From JAEUNJ01 sp052035955 (GTDB taxonomy: Bacteria > Pseudomonadota > Gammaproteobacteria > Burkholderiales > Rhodocyclaceae): a stretch of DNA of 28,882 bases. Numbering within the stretch: position 1 is the first letter of the stretch; each line of letters opens with the position of its first letter. Location of the stretch: contig JBPOHD010000074.1 of the NCBI GenBank assembly GCA_052035955.1, positions 1 through 28,882 on the forward strand. The letters run 5' to 3'. The position numbers and the translations under genes were made by a program. The notes below the pieces were generated by a model that was not told the DNA's origin, ran no database searches, and was given only the letters and a program-made list of their open reading frames with translations. Shown in pieces: positions 22,712-28,882 of the stretch.

Positions 22712-23944
22712 ATGGGATTCCAGCAAGGCCTGAGCGGCCTCAACGCTTCCTCCAAGGCGCTCGACGCCATCGGCAACAACGTCGCCAACTCCGGCACCGT
22801 CGGATTCAAGTCCGCCCGCGGCGAATTTGCCGACGTCTTCGCCGCCTCCCTGGCCGGTGCCGGCGCCAGCCAGATCGGCATCGGCGCCTCGGTGGCCAAC
22901 GTGGCCCAGCAATTCACCCAGGGCAACATCACCGTCACCAACAACGCCCTCGACGTGGCGATCAACGGCGGCGGCATGTTCATCATGTCCAACAACGGCG
23001 CCATCAGCTACAGCCGCAACGGCCAGTTCCAGATCGACAAGAGCGGCTACATCATCAATGCCGCCGGCTACCGGCTGCAGGGCTACCCGTCCGACTTCAC
23101 CGTCGATCCCGCAGGCATCATCGTCCAGTCCACCCCGACCGACATCTACATCGATCCCTCGGACCTGACGCCCAAGACCACCGATTCGATCACCGTCGGC
23201 CTGAACCTGGATTCCCGCGAGAGCGTCCCCGGCCCCGCCTTCAGCCGTGCCGATCCGCTGTCCTACAACAGCTCCACCTCGGTCACCACCTACGACAGCC
23301 TGGGCGTTCCGCAGGTGCTGACCATGTACTTCCGCAAGGCCGCGGCCAACAGCTGGGACGTCTACTACCGGGTCACCGGTCCCCAGATCGCCGTGCCGGT
23401 GGATCTCGGTCCGGACAACCTGAACTTCACCGCCACGGGCGGCACCACGGGCGTCACCGCCTTCGCCCAGGCCGGCATCAACACAGGCACCGGCGCCAAT
23501 CCCATGGCCTTCGACATCGAGTTCGCCGGCTGCACCCAGTTCGGCAGCACCTTCGGCGTCACCCAGATGATCCAGAACGGCTTCTCCTCCGGGCGGCTGG
23601 CGGGCGTGAACATCAGCCCGGACGGCGTCGTCCAGGGCCGCTTCACCAACGGCCAGTCGCGCAACATGGGGCAGATCACCCTGGCCAAGTTCAACAACCC
23701 CAATGGTCTGCTGTCCATCGGCGGCAACCAGTGGCAGGAGACCTCCGAGTCCGGGGCGCCCCTGGTCGGCGCGCCGGGCACCGGCTCCAACGGCGTCGTC
23801 CAGTCGGCGGCCATCGAGGAATCCAACGTTGACCTCACGGCCGAACTGGTCAGCATGATCACCCAGCAGCGGGCCTACCAGGCCAATGCCCAGACCATCC
23901 GCACCCAGGACCAGATCCTCCAGACCCTGGTGAACCTGCGTTGA
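22712..23944 (+). CDS. flgE: Flagellar hook protein FlgE
   Basis: The hook subunit, 410 residues. The N-terminal D0 helix (GFQQGLSGLNASSKALDAIGNNVANSGTVGFKSARGEFADVFA-type) and the C-terminal D0 helix (EESNVDLTAELVSMITQQRAYQANAQTIRTQDQILQTLVNLR-type) are standard. The central part includes a segment of the FlgE D2 type (NSSTSVTTYDSLGVPQVLTMYF). Length is normal for a betaproteobacterial hook protein. GGAGAAGGA precedes the ATG, suggesting strong translation, as expected for a protein needed in about 120 copies. Confidence 0.97.
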   Translation: MGFQQGLSGLNASSKALDAIGNNVANSGTVGFKSARGEFADVFAASLAGAGASQIGIGASVANVAQQFTQGNITVTNNALDVAINGGGMFIMSNNGAISYSRNGQFQIDKSGYIINAAGYRLQGYPSDFTVDPAGIIVQSTPTDIYIDPSDLTPKTTDSITVGLNLDSRESVPGPAFSRADPLSYNSSTSVTTYDSLGVPQVLTMYFRKAAANSWDVYYRVTGPQIAVPVDLGPDNLNFTATGGTTGVTAFAQAGINTGTGANPMAFDIEFAGCTQFGSTFGVTQMIQNGFSSGRLAGVNISPDGVVQGRFTNGQSRNMGQITLAKFNNPNGLLSIGGNQWQETSESGAPLVGAPGTGSNGVVQSAAIEESNVDLTAELVSMITQQRAYQANAQTIRTQDQILQTLVNLR

Positions 23945-23984
23945 TACGGATGGCATGAGCGGCGGCGACTGACGAGGAAGACGC

Positions 23985-24740
23985 GTGGATCGACTGGTAT
24001 ACACGGCCATGACCGGCGCCTCCCAGACCCTGGGGCGGCAGGCGGCGGTGGCCCACAACCTGGCCAACGTCACCTCCACCGGCTACAAGGCCGAGGAACA
24101 CCGGCTGCGCGCCGTCCAGGTGCAGACCCACAACCGGGAACCCGCGGCCCTGCCGACCCGGGCCTTCGTCGTCGACGCCAGCACCCACACGGATTTTTCC
24201 GAAGGCCCCATGAACTACACGGGCCGGCAACTCGACCTGGCCATGCAGGGCAAGGGCTGGATCGCGCTGGCCATGCCCGACGGCAGCGAGGCCTACACCC
24301 GCAACGGCAGCCTGGAACTGAACGTCAATGGCGTCCTGCAGACCCGCGGCGGCATTCCGGTCCAGGGCGACGGCGGGCCGATCAGCATCCCGCCGGACGT
24401 CAAGGTCAGCATCGCCCGGGACGGCACCGTCTCGGTGATTCCCGAGACCGGCGCCCAGAACATCGTGAACAACGTCGGCCGGGTCAAGCTGGTCAATCCG
24501 CCGGAAGGCGACCTGGTTCGGGGCGAGGACGGGCTTTTCCGCCTGCGCGGCGGCGATCCGGCGCCGGTGGACGAGAAGGCCGCCGTGGCGGCCGGCTACC
24601 TCGAGAACAGCAACGTCAATCCCGTCGAGCAGATGGTGACCATGATCTCCCTGGCCCGCCAGTTCGAGATGCAGATGCGCATGATCACCACCGCCGAGGC
24701 CGACGACCGGGCCGCCACCCAGGTCATTTCCAGCCGATAG
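23985..24740 (+). CDS. flgF: Flagellar proximal rod protein FlgF
   Basis: Rod subunit, 251 residues, starting at GTG 23985 four bases after GAGGAAG. The beginning MDRLVYTAMTGASQTLGRQAAVAHNLANVTSTGYKAEEHRLRAVQ-type is typical of FlgF. The C-terminal helix has YLENSNVNPVEQMVTMISLARQFEMQM. The shared rod-hook fold is like that of flgG downstream. It lies 40 bases after flgE, the widest gap in the flgB-flgH stretch, with no promoter pattern seen. Confidence 0.96.
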   Translation: MDRLVYTAMTGASQTLGRQAAVAHNLANVTSTGYKAEEHRLRAVQVQTHNREPAALPTRAFVVDASTHTDFSEGPMNYTGRQLDLAMQGKGWIALAMPDGSEAYTRNGSLELNVNGVLQTRGGIPVQGDGGPISIPPDVKVSIARDGTVSVIPETGAQNIVNNVGRVKLVNPPEGDLVRGEDGLFRLRGGDPAPVDEKAAVAAGYLENSNVNPVEQMVTMISLARQFEMQMRMITTAEADDRAATQVISSR

Positions 24741-24749
24741 GACAAAAGA

Positions 24750-25532
24750 ATGATACGTTCCCTGTGGATCGCCAAGACCGGCCTGGACGCCCAGCAGACC
24801 CAGCTCGACGTCATCTCGAACAACCTGGCCAACGTCAGCACCAACGGCTTCAAGCGCGCCCGGGCGGTCTTCGAGGACCTCCTCTACCAGACCCTGCGCC
24901 AGCCGGGCGCCGCCTCCTCCCAGCAGACGACGATTCCCTCCGGCCTGATGCTGGGCACCGGCGTGCGGCCCATCTCCACGGAGCGCATCTTCACCCAGGG
25001 CAGCCTGACCCGCACCGACAACGCCCTGGACATCGCCATCAACGGCCAGGGCTTCTTCCAGATCCAGATGCCCGACGGCACGCTCGCCTACACCCGCGAC
25101 GGCGCCTTCCAGCGCGATTCCACCGGCCAGGTGGTGACCTCCAGCGGCTACCCGGTGTCGCCGGCCATCACCATCCCGGCCAACGCCCTGACGGTGACCA
25201 TCAGCCGCGACGGCATCGTCTCCGTCACCCAGCCCGGCACCGCGGCGCCCACCCAGATCGGCACCATCCAGCTGGCCAGCTTCGTCAATCCGGGCGGCCT
25301 GCAGAGTGCCGGCGAGAACCTCTTCGTCGAAACCGCCTCCAGCGGCACCCCCACCCCCAACACCCCGGGCACCAACGGCACCGGCCTGCTCAACCAGGGC
25401 TACGTGGAAACCTCCAACGTCAACGTCGCCGAGGAACTGGTGTCGATGATCCAGACCCAGCGGGCCTATGAAATGAACTCCCGCGCCATCCAGACCTCCG
25501 ACGCCATGCTCGGCCGCCTGACCCAGCTGTAA
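24750..25532 (+). CDS. flgG: Flagellar distal rod protein FlgG
   Basis: Distal rod subunit, 260 residues, the length that is nearly constant in this family. It begins MIRSLWIAKTGLDAQQTQLDVISNNLANVSTNGFKRARAVFEDLLYQ-type, carries the FlgG stretch PSGLMLGTGVRPISTERIFTQGSL at about residues 64-87, and ends with a rod-hook helix containing YVETSNVNVAEELVSMIQTQRAYEMNSRAIQTSD. It lies nine bases after flgF. Nothing is unusual. Confidence 0.97.
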   Translation: MIRSLWIAKTGLDAQQTQLDVISNNLANVSTNGFKRARAVFEDLLYQTLRQPGAASSQQTTIPSGLMLGTGVRPISTERIFTQGSLTRTDNALDIAINGQGFFQIQMPDGTLAYTRDGAFQRDSTGQVVTSSGYPVSPAITIPANALTVTISRDGIVSVTQPGTAAPTQIGTIQLASFVNPGGLQSAGENLFVETASSGTPTPNTPGTNGTGLLNQGYVETSNVNVAEELVSMIQTQRAYEMNSRAIQTSDAMLGRLTQL

Positions 25533-25542
25533 GGACAAGACC

Positions 25543-26217
25543 ATGAAACGGCTCCTCGCCACCGCCGCCCTCCTCGCCCTCGCCGGGGGCCTTGCCGGCT
25601 GCGTCACCACCGCGCCCCCCACCGCCGTGCACCAGCCCATGACCATCCGGCCGGAAACGCGCACCGGCTCCCTGTACAACAACGGCTCGATCTACAACGT
25701 CGCCTCCAGCCGACCCCTGTTCGAGGACCGCCGGGCCCGCTTCGTCGGCGACACCATCACCATCAACATCAGCGAGAAGACCCAGGCCTCCAAGAAGTCG
25801 GACACCAAGGCCGAGCGCACCCATTCCGTCGATGCCACCATCCCGACCCTGGTCGGCGTCCCCTTCAAGGGCACCCAGGGCCTGAACGTGTCGGCCGACA
25901 ACAGCAACATCTTCGCCGGCAAGGGCGAGAACAGCTCCACCAACGATTTCGTCTCCACCATCACCGTCACCGTCATCGAGGTCTTCCCCAACGGCAACCT
26001 CCTCGTGTCGGGCGAGAAGCAGATCGGGCTCAAGGAGGGCGAGGAGTTCATCCGCTTCTCCGGTGTCGTCAATCCCAACAACATCACCGGCGCCAACACC
26101 GTGTCCTCGACCCAGGTGGCGGACGCGCGCATCGAGTACAAGGCCAACGGTTTCATCGACACCGCCCAGGTGATGGGCTGGCTGGGGCGGTTTTTCCTCT
26201 CTTTCCTGCCCTTCTGA
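25543..26217 (+). CDS. flgH: Flagellar L-ring lipoprotein FlgH
   Basis: Forms the outer-membrane L-ring, the bushing of the rod. The 224-residue precursor has a lipoprotein signal with lipobox LAGC at residues 17-20, so C20 would be lipidated. The L-ring core follows with GSLYNNGSIYNV, FEDRRARFVGDTITINISE, the VIEVFPNGNLLVSGEKQIGL segment and GVVNPNNITGANTVSSTQVADARIEY, all well conserved in the family. It lies ten bases after flgG, and an 84-base gap with a hairpin follows before flgI. Confidence 0.97.
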   Translation: MKRLLATAALLALAGGLAGCVTTAPPTAVHQPMTIRPETRTGSLYNNGSIYNVASSRPLFEDRRARFVGDTITINISEKTQASKKSDTKAERTHSVDATIPTLVGVPFKGTQGLNVSADNSNIFAGKGENSSTNDFVSTITVTVIEVFPNGNLLVSGEKQIGLKEGEEFIRFSGVVNPNNITGANTVSSTQVADARIEYKANGFIDTAQVMGWLGRFFLSFLPF

Positions 26218-26238
26218 CCGGGGGACGGACTGCGATCA

Positions 26239-26282
26239 TGCCGGCCACCGCGAGCATCCCCGCGAATCCCCGCGGGCCGGCA
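26239..26282 (+). promoter_or_regulatory. Hairpin in the flgH-flgI gap
   Basis: TGCCGGCC pairs with GGCCGGCA across a 28-base loop that holds a direct repeat CCCCGCG. It is located in the middle of an 84-base gap in an otherwise tight operon. It could stabilise or partly stop the upstream message so that flgH and flgI levels differ. No T-tract. Confidence 0.3.
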
Positions 26283-26301
26283 GGCTGAAGGAGAAGACGG
26301 C

Positions 26302-27417
26302 ATGAGCCTCACCCACAAAATCCTCATCGCCCTCATGTGGCTGTTCGCCGGCCTCATGGTGGCCGACGCCGCCCGCGCCGAGCGGATCAAGGACCTGGCC
26401 TCCGTGGCCGGCGTGCGCAACAACCAGCTCGTCGGCTACGGCCTCGTCGTCGGCCTGGACGGCTCCGGCGACCAGACCACCCAGACGCCCTTCACCGTCC
26501 AGAGCATCATCAACATGCTCTCCAACATGGGGGTGAACCTGCCGCCCGGGCAGAGCCTCCAGTTGAAGAACGTCGCCGCCGTCATGGTCACCGCCAGCCT
26601 GCCGCCCTTCGCCCGCTCCGGCCAGCAGATCGACGTCACCGCCTCCTCCATCGGCAACGCCAAGTCCCTCAAGGGCGGCACCCTGGTCCTGACGCCCCTC
26701 AAGGGCGCCGACGGCAATGTCTATGCCATGGCCCAGGGCAACCTGGTGGTGAACGGCGCCGGCGCCTCCGGCGGCGGCTCCAAGGTGCAGATCAACCACC
26801 TGTCGGTGGGCCGCATCGCCGGCGGCGCCACCGTCGAACGCGAGGTGCCGACGCCGCTGGGCCAGGGGGAGTTCGTCTACTTCGACCTCAACGACACCAA
26901 CTTCGGCAATGCCCAGCGCATCGTCGAGGCCATCAACAAGGCCATGGGGCAGGGCACGGCCAGCGCCTCCGACGGCCGCCAGGTCCGCGTCCGGGCGCCC
27001 GCCGGCGCCGACGACCGGGTGGGCTTCCTGGGCCGCATCGAGAACCTGGACGTGACGCCGACCCAGATGCCGGCCAAGGTCATCGTCAATTCGCGCAGCG
27101 GTTCGGTGGTCATGAACCAGCGCGTCACGCTGGACAATTGCGCCGTCGCCCACGGCAACCTCTCCGTCTCGGTCAGCGCCGACAATGCCGTCAGCCAGCC
27201 CGGCGCCCTCTCCGGCGGGCAGACCGCAGGCGTCACCAACGCCCAGGTGGACATCAAGCAGGAAGGCGGAGCCCTGGTGAACGTGCGTCCCGGCGCCAGC
27301 CTTGCCGACGTGGTCAAGGCCCTGAACGCCATCGGCGCCAATCCGCAGGACCTGATCGCCATCCTCCAGGCCATGAAGGCCGCCGGCGCCCTGCGGGCGG
27401 AACTGGAAATCATCTGA
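26302..27417 (+). CDS. flgI: Flagellar P-ring protein FlgI
   Basis: Forms the peptidoglycan-associated P-ring with help from FlgA. The 371-residue precursor has a signal peptide (residues 1-26, ending AARA). The invariant beginning of mature FlgI follows: ERIKDLASVAGVRNNQLVGYGLVVGLDGSGDQT. The family motifs TPFTVQSIINMLSNMGV, ASSIGNAKSLKGGTLVLTPLKGADG, ARIAGGATVERE-like (VGRIAGGATVEREVP) and the C-terminal LADVVKALNAIGANPQDLIAILQAMKAAGALRAELEII are present. GGAG precedes the ATG. A regulatory-type dyad begins three bases after the stop. Confidence 0.97.
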   Translation: MSLTHKILIALMWLFAGLMVADAARAERIKDLASVAGVRNNQLVGYGLVVGLDGSGDQTTQTPFTVQSIINMLSNMGVNLPPGQSLQLKNVAAVMVTASLPPFARSGQQIDVTASSIGNAKSLKGGTLVLTPLKGADGNVYAMAQGNLVVNGAGASGGGSKVQINHLSVGRIAGGATVEREVPTPLGQGEFVYFDLNDTNFGNAQRIVEAINKAMGQGTASASDGRQVRVRAPAGADDRVGFLGRIENLDVTPTQMPAKVIVNSRSGSVVMNQRVTLDNCAVAHGNLSVSVSADNAVSQPGALSGGQTAGVTNAQVDIKQEGGALVNVRPGASLADVVKALNAIGANPQDLIAILQAMKAAGALRAELEII

Positions 27418-27420
27418 TCT

Positions 27421-27435
27421 CGGCAGGAATTGCCG
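27421..27435. promoter_or_regulatory. Dyad CGGCAG-N3-TTGCCG between flgI and flgJ
   Basis: Third copy of the flhB/flgB-type dyad, with one substitution (CGGCAG-GAA-TTGCCG). A further TTGCCG half-site follows in the same gap (near 27460). No sigma-54 pattern is seen near it, so if it is a regulator site it may act from downstream or on the flgJ side. Confidence 0.4.
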
Positions 27436-27485
27436 GCCTGCTCGACGGACCACGCGGGACTTGCCGGTGAGAGGCTCGACAAGTG

Positions 27486-27592
27486 GCAAAGCTCCAACGC
27501 AAAGACGCAAAGCAGCAAAGGGCCGCAAAGGGATCCGGTGGAAATGCATCGGATTTTCTTGGCGTTCCTTCGCGTCGTCGCGCGGCGAACCC
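27486..27592. repeat. GCAAAG-rich degenerate inverted repeat between flgI and flgJ
   Basis: Five GCAAAG units begin at 27486, 27499, 27507, 27515 and 27525, at spacings of 8 to 13 bases. After a short spacer the strand carries a decayed complementary arm (TTTTCTTGGCGTTCCTTCGC, then GTCGTCGCG). I recall similar GCAAAGACGCAAAG...CTTTGCGTC elements as dispersed extragenic repeats in several proteobacteria. The rest of the 187-base gap holds only the dyad at 27421. Confidence 0.6.
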
Positions 27593-27604
27593 GGGCGGCG
27601 ATAG

Positions 27605-28582
27605 ATGACGCCCGCCGCCGCCACCCCCAACGTCTTCGACGTGAACAGCCTCTCCGCCCTCAAGGGGGCGGTGAAGAAGGACGATCCCAAGGCCCTCAGG
27701 GCGGCCGCGCAGCAGTTCGAGGCCCTGTTCCTGCAGATGGTCCTCAAGTCCATGCGCGACGCAACGCCCCGGGAAGGCCTCTTCGATTCCGAGCAGACCC
27801 GCCTCTACGAATCCCTGCTCGACCAGCAGCTGGCCCAGGTGATGTCGGCCAAGAGCGGCACCGGGCTGGCCGCCCTGATCGAGAAGCAGCTTTCCCGCAA
27901 TGGCGGCGATGCCGCCGAGGTCCTGGACAAGCTGCCCCTCGACCCGCCGCCGCGCGGCCTGCGCCTGTCGCCGGGCGGCACGCCCCTGCCGCTGCGCGAC
28001 GGCGAGGGCGCCCGGCCCTTCGGCACCGACACCATCCCCGCCCAGCCGGCGCAGCCCGGCGGCGCGGCGCCCGCCCCCGGCAGTCCCGGCGCCCAGAATG
28101 GCGAGGTGCCGGCCGCTGCCCGGGAGTTCGTCGGCCGCGTCTGGCGCGATGCCGTCGAGGCCAGCCGCAGCACCGGCATCCCGGCCCAGTACCTGGTGGC
28201 CCACGCCGCCCTGGAGACGGGCTGGGGCCGTTCCGAGCCCCGCCTGGCCGACGGCCGCACCAGCTTCAACCTCTTCGGCATCAAGGCCGGCCGCGGCTGG
28301 ACCGGCGCAGTCGCCGAGGCCGCCACCACCGAATACGTGGATGGCCAGCCCCAGCGCCAGGTGGAGCGCTTCCGCGCCTATGGCTCCTATGCCGAGGCCT
28401 TCCGCGATTACGCCGGCCTGCTGCTCACCAACCCCCGCTACGCCGGCGCCCTCCAGGCCCGGGACGGAAATTCCTTCGCCCAGGCCCTGCAGAAGGCCGG
28501 CTACGCCACCGATCCCCAATACGCCGACAAGCTCTCGCGGCTGATCAACGGCAGCGCACTGCGTTCAGCCCTGCAGGGCTGA
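27605..28582 (+). CDS. flgJ: Dual-domain rod scaffold and peptidoglycan hydrolase FlgJ
   Basis: Caps the growing rod and opens the peptidoglycan for it. The 325-residue protein joins a rod-binding domain (about residues 25-105, with AAQQFEALFLQMVLKSMRDA) to a glucosaminidase/muramidase domain (about 170-315) through a Pro/Gly-rich linker. The catalytic glutamate is E204 in HAALETGWG, and SFNLFGIKAGRGW and FRAYGSYAEAFRDYAGLL are typical. The two-domain form is that of gamma- and betaproteobacteria. The ribosome site is weak, and the gene stands 187 bases behind flgI, so its expression may differ from the rest of the operon. The final codons lie in a 26-base palindrome. Confidence 0.96.
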   Translation: MTPAAATPNVFDVNSLSALKGAVKKDDPKALRAAAQQFEALFLQMVLKSMRDATPREGLFDSEQTRLYESLLDQQLAQVMSAKSGTGLAALIEKQLSRNGGDAAEVLDKLPLDPPPRGLRLSPGGTPLPLRDGEGARPFGTDTIPAQPAQPGGAAPAPGSPGAQNGEVPAAAREFVGRVWRDAVEASRSTGIPAQYLVAHAALETGWGRSEPRLADGRTSFNLFGIKAGRGWTGAVAEAATTEYVDGQPQRQVERFRAYGSYAEAFRDYAGLLLTNPRYAGALQARDGNSFAQALQKAGYATDPQYADKLSRLINGSALRSALQG

Positions 28583-28586
28583 ACGC
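28561..28586. terminator. 26-base perfect palindrome over the flgJ stop codon
   Basis: GCGTTCAGCCC-TGCA-GGGCTGAACGC, an eleven-pair stem with a TGCA loop. It covers the last six codons and the stop of flgJ. There is no T-tract. It may protect or end the flgJ message, and it could pause ribosomes at the end of the gene. Confidence 0.5.
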
Positions 28587-28620
28587 GGCGCAGCGATCGG
28601 CGTCCGGGTTTGGGGCTGCC

Positions 28621-28882
28621 CGGCGTGGCCGCCGCCTACAAGAACCGTTGGCGCGGCCCCTGTGGGAGCGCCGCATGCGGCGCGATGGGGGCTGTTGCGA
28701 AAGGCATCGCGGCGTGGCCGCCGCTCCTGCAAGAACCGGTGGGGCGGTCCCTGTGGGAGCGCCGCATGCGGCGCGATGGGGGCTGTTGCGAAAGGCATCG
28801 CGGCGTGGCCGCCGCTCCTACGAGAACCGGTGGGGCGGTCCCTGTGGGAGCGCCGCATGCGGCGCGATGGGGGCGGTCCCGA
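28621..28882. repeat. Tandem 91-bp array of paired REP-like palindromes
   Basis: This 3' intergenic stretch has no gene. Three units start at 28621, 28710 and 28801; the third runs out of the window and its end diverges. Each holds TGTGGGAGCG followed by the palindrome GCGCCGCATGCGGCGC and CGAT. After a spacer (CTGTTGCGAAAGG) comes an inverted relative, ATCGCGGCG-TGG-CCGCCGCTCC. Such head-to-head pairs resemble REP/BIME elements that are mobilised by RAYT (TnpA-REP) transposases. No transposase is in the window. Confidence 0.8.

Noticed and set aside
28621..28882. CRISPR array at the window end
   Set aside because: The whole 91-base unit repeats, including the part that would be a spacer, and each unit is an inverted palindrome pair. 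No cas genes are present.
1..28882. tRNA, rRNA, insertion sequences, prophage or defence genes
   Set aside because: None could be recognised; coding content is flagellar and chemotaxis throughout apart from the STAS and PEP-CTERM genes.

Overview
This window is almost entirely a chemotaxis and flagellar biogenesis locus from a high-GC Gram-negative bacterium. The P- and L-ring genes show an outer membrane. The order cheRDB, cheYZA, flhBAFG-fliA, motCD and flgNMA/flgBCDEFGHIJ, together with a PEP-CTERM protein and REP-like intergenic repeats, points to a betaproteobacterium, most likely Rhodocyclales or a near relative. That placement is inferred from family resemblance and was not computed.

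Region 1 (1-10237, plus strand) is the chemosensory module. It opens with the end of a chemoreceptor carrying a CheR/CheB-tethering pentapeptide (EWEEF), followed by cheR, cheD, cheB, a STAS-domain gene, a second chemoreceptor with a C-terminal cytoplasmic sensor-like domain, two tandem cheV genes, cheY, cheZ and cheA. No stand-alone cheW is present. A strong hairpin follows cheA. Region 2 (10390-18371, plus) is flhB-flhA-flhF-flhG-fliA-motC-motD, tightly packed with several overlapping genes. It covers the export gate, polar placement and number control, sigma-28, and a second-type stator pair. Region 3 (18463-19131) is a lone PEP-CTERM secreted-protein gene that faces the minus-strand flgA, flgM and flgN genes across a shared terminator. 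Region 4 (21182-28582, plus) is the rod-hook-ring operon flgBCDEFGHIJ. The window ends in a 91-bp-period array of paired REP-like palindromes.

Regulation can be read in part from the DNA. A sigma-54 promoter with exact GG-N10-GC spacing precedes flgB. A sigma-28 promoter precedes flgM, so the anti-sigma factor is probably made by the sigma factor (fliA) encoded in the same window. A dyad CGGCAA-N3-TTGCCG recurs before flhB, in the flgA/flgB divergent region and between flgI and flgJ. It is a candidate site for an NtrC-type flagellar activator.

I found no wholly new system. The points most worth checking are: the recurring dyad; FlhB with NPTR in place of the NPTH self-cleavage motif; CheA with an altered ATP-lid G2 box and no P2 domain; a short acidic LF motif twice in CheZ and possibly once in the CheA linker; FlhG with a Walker A motif lacking both lysines; and a duplicated motC gene tail inside a structured motD leader.
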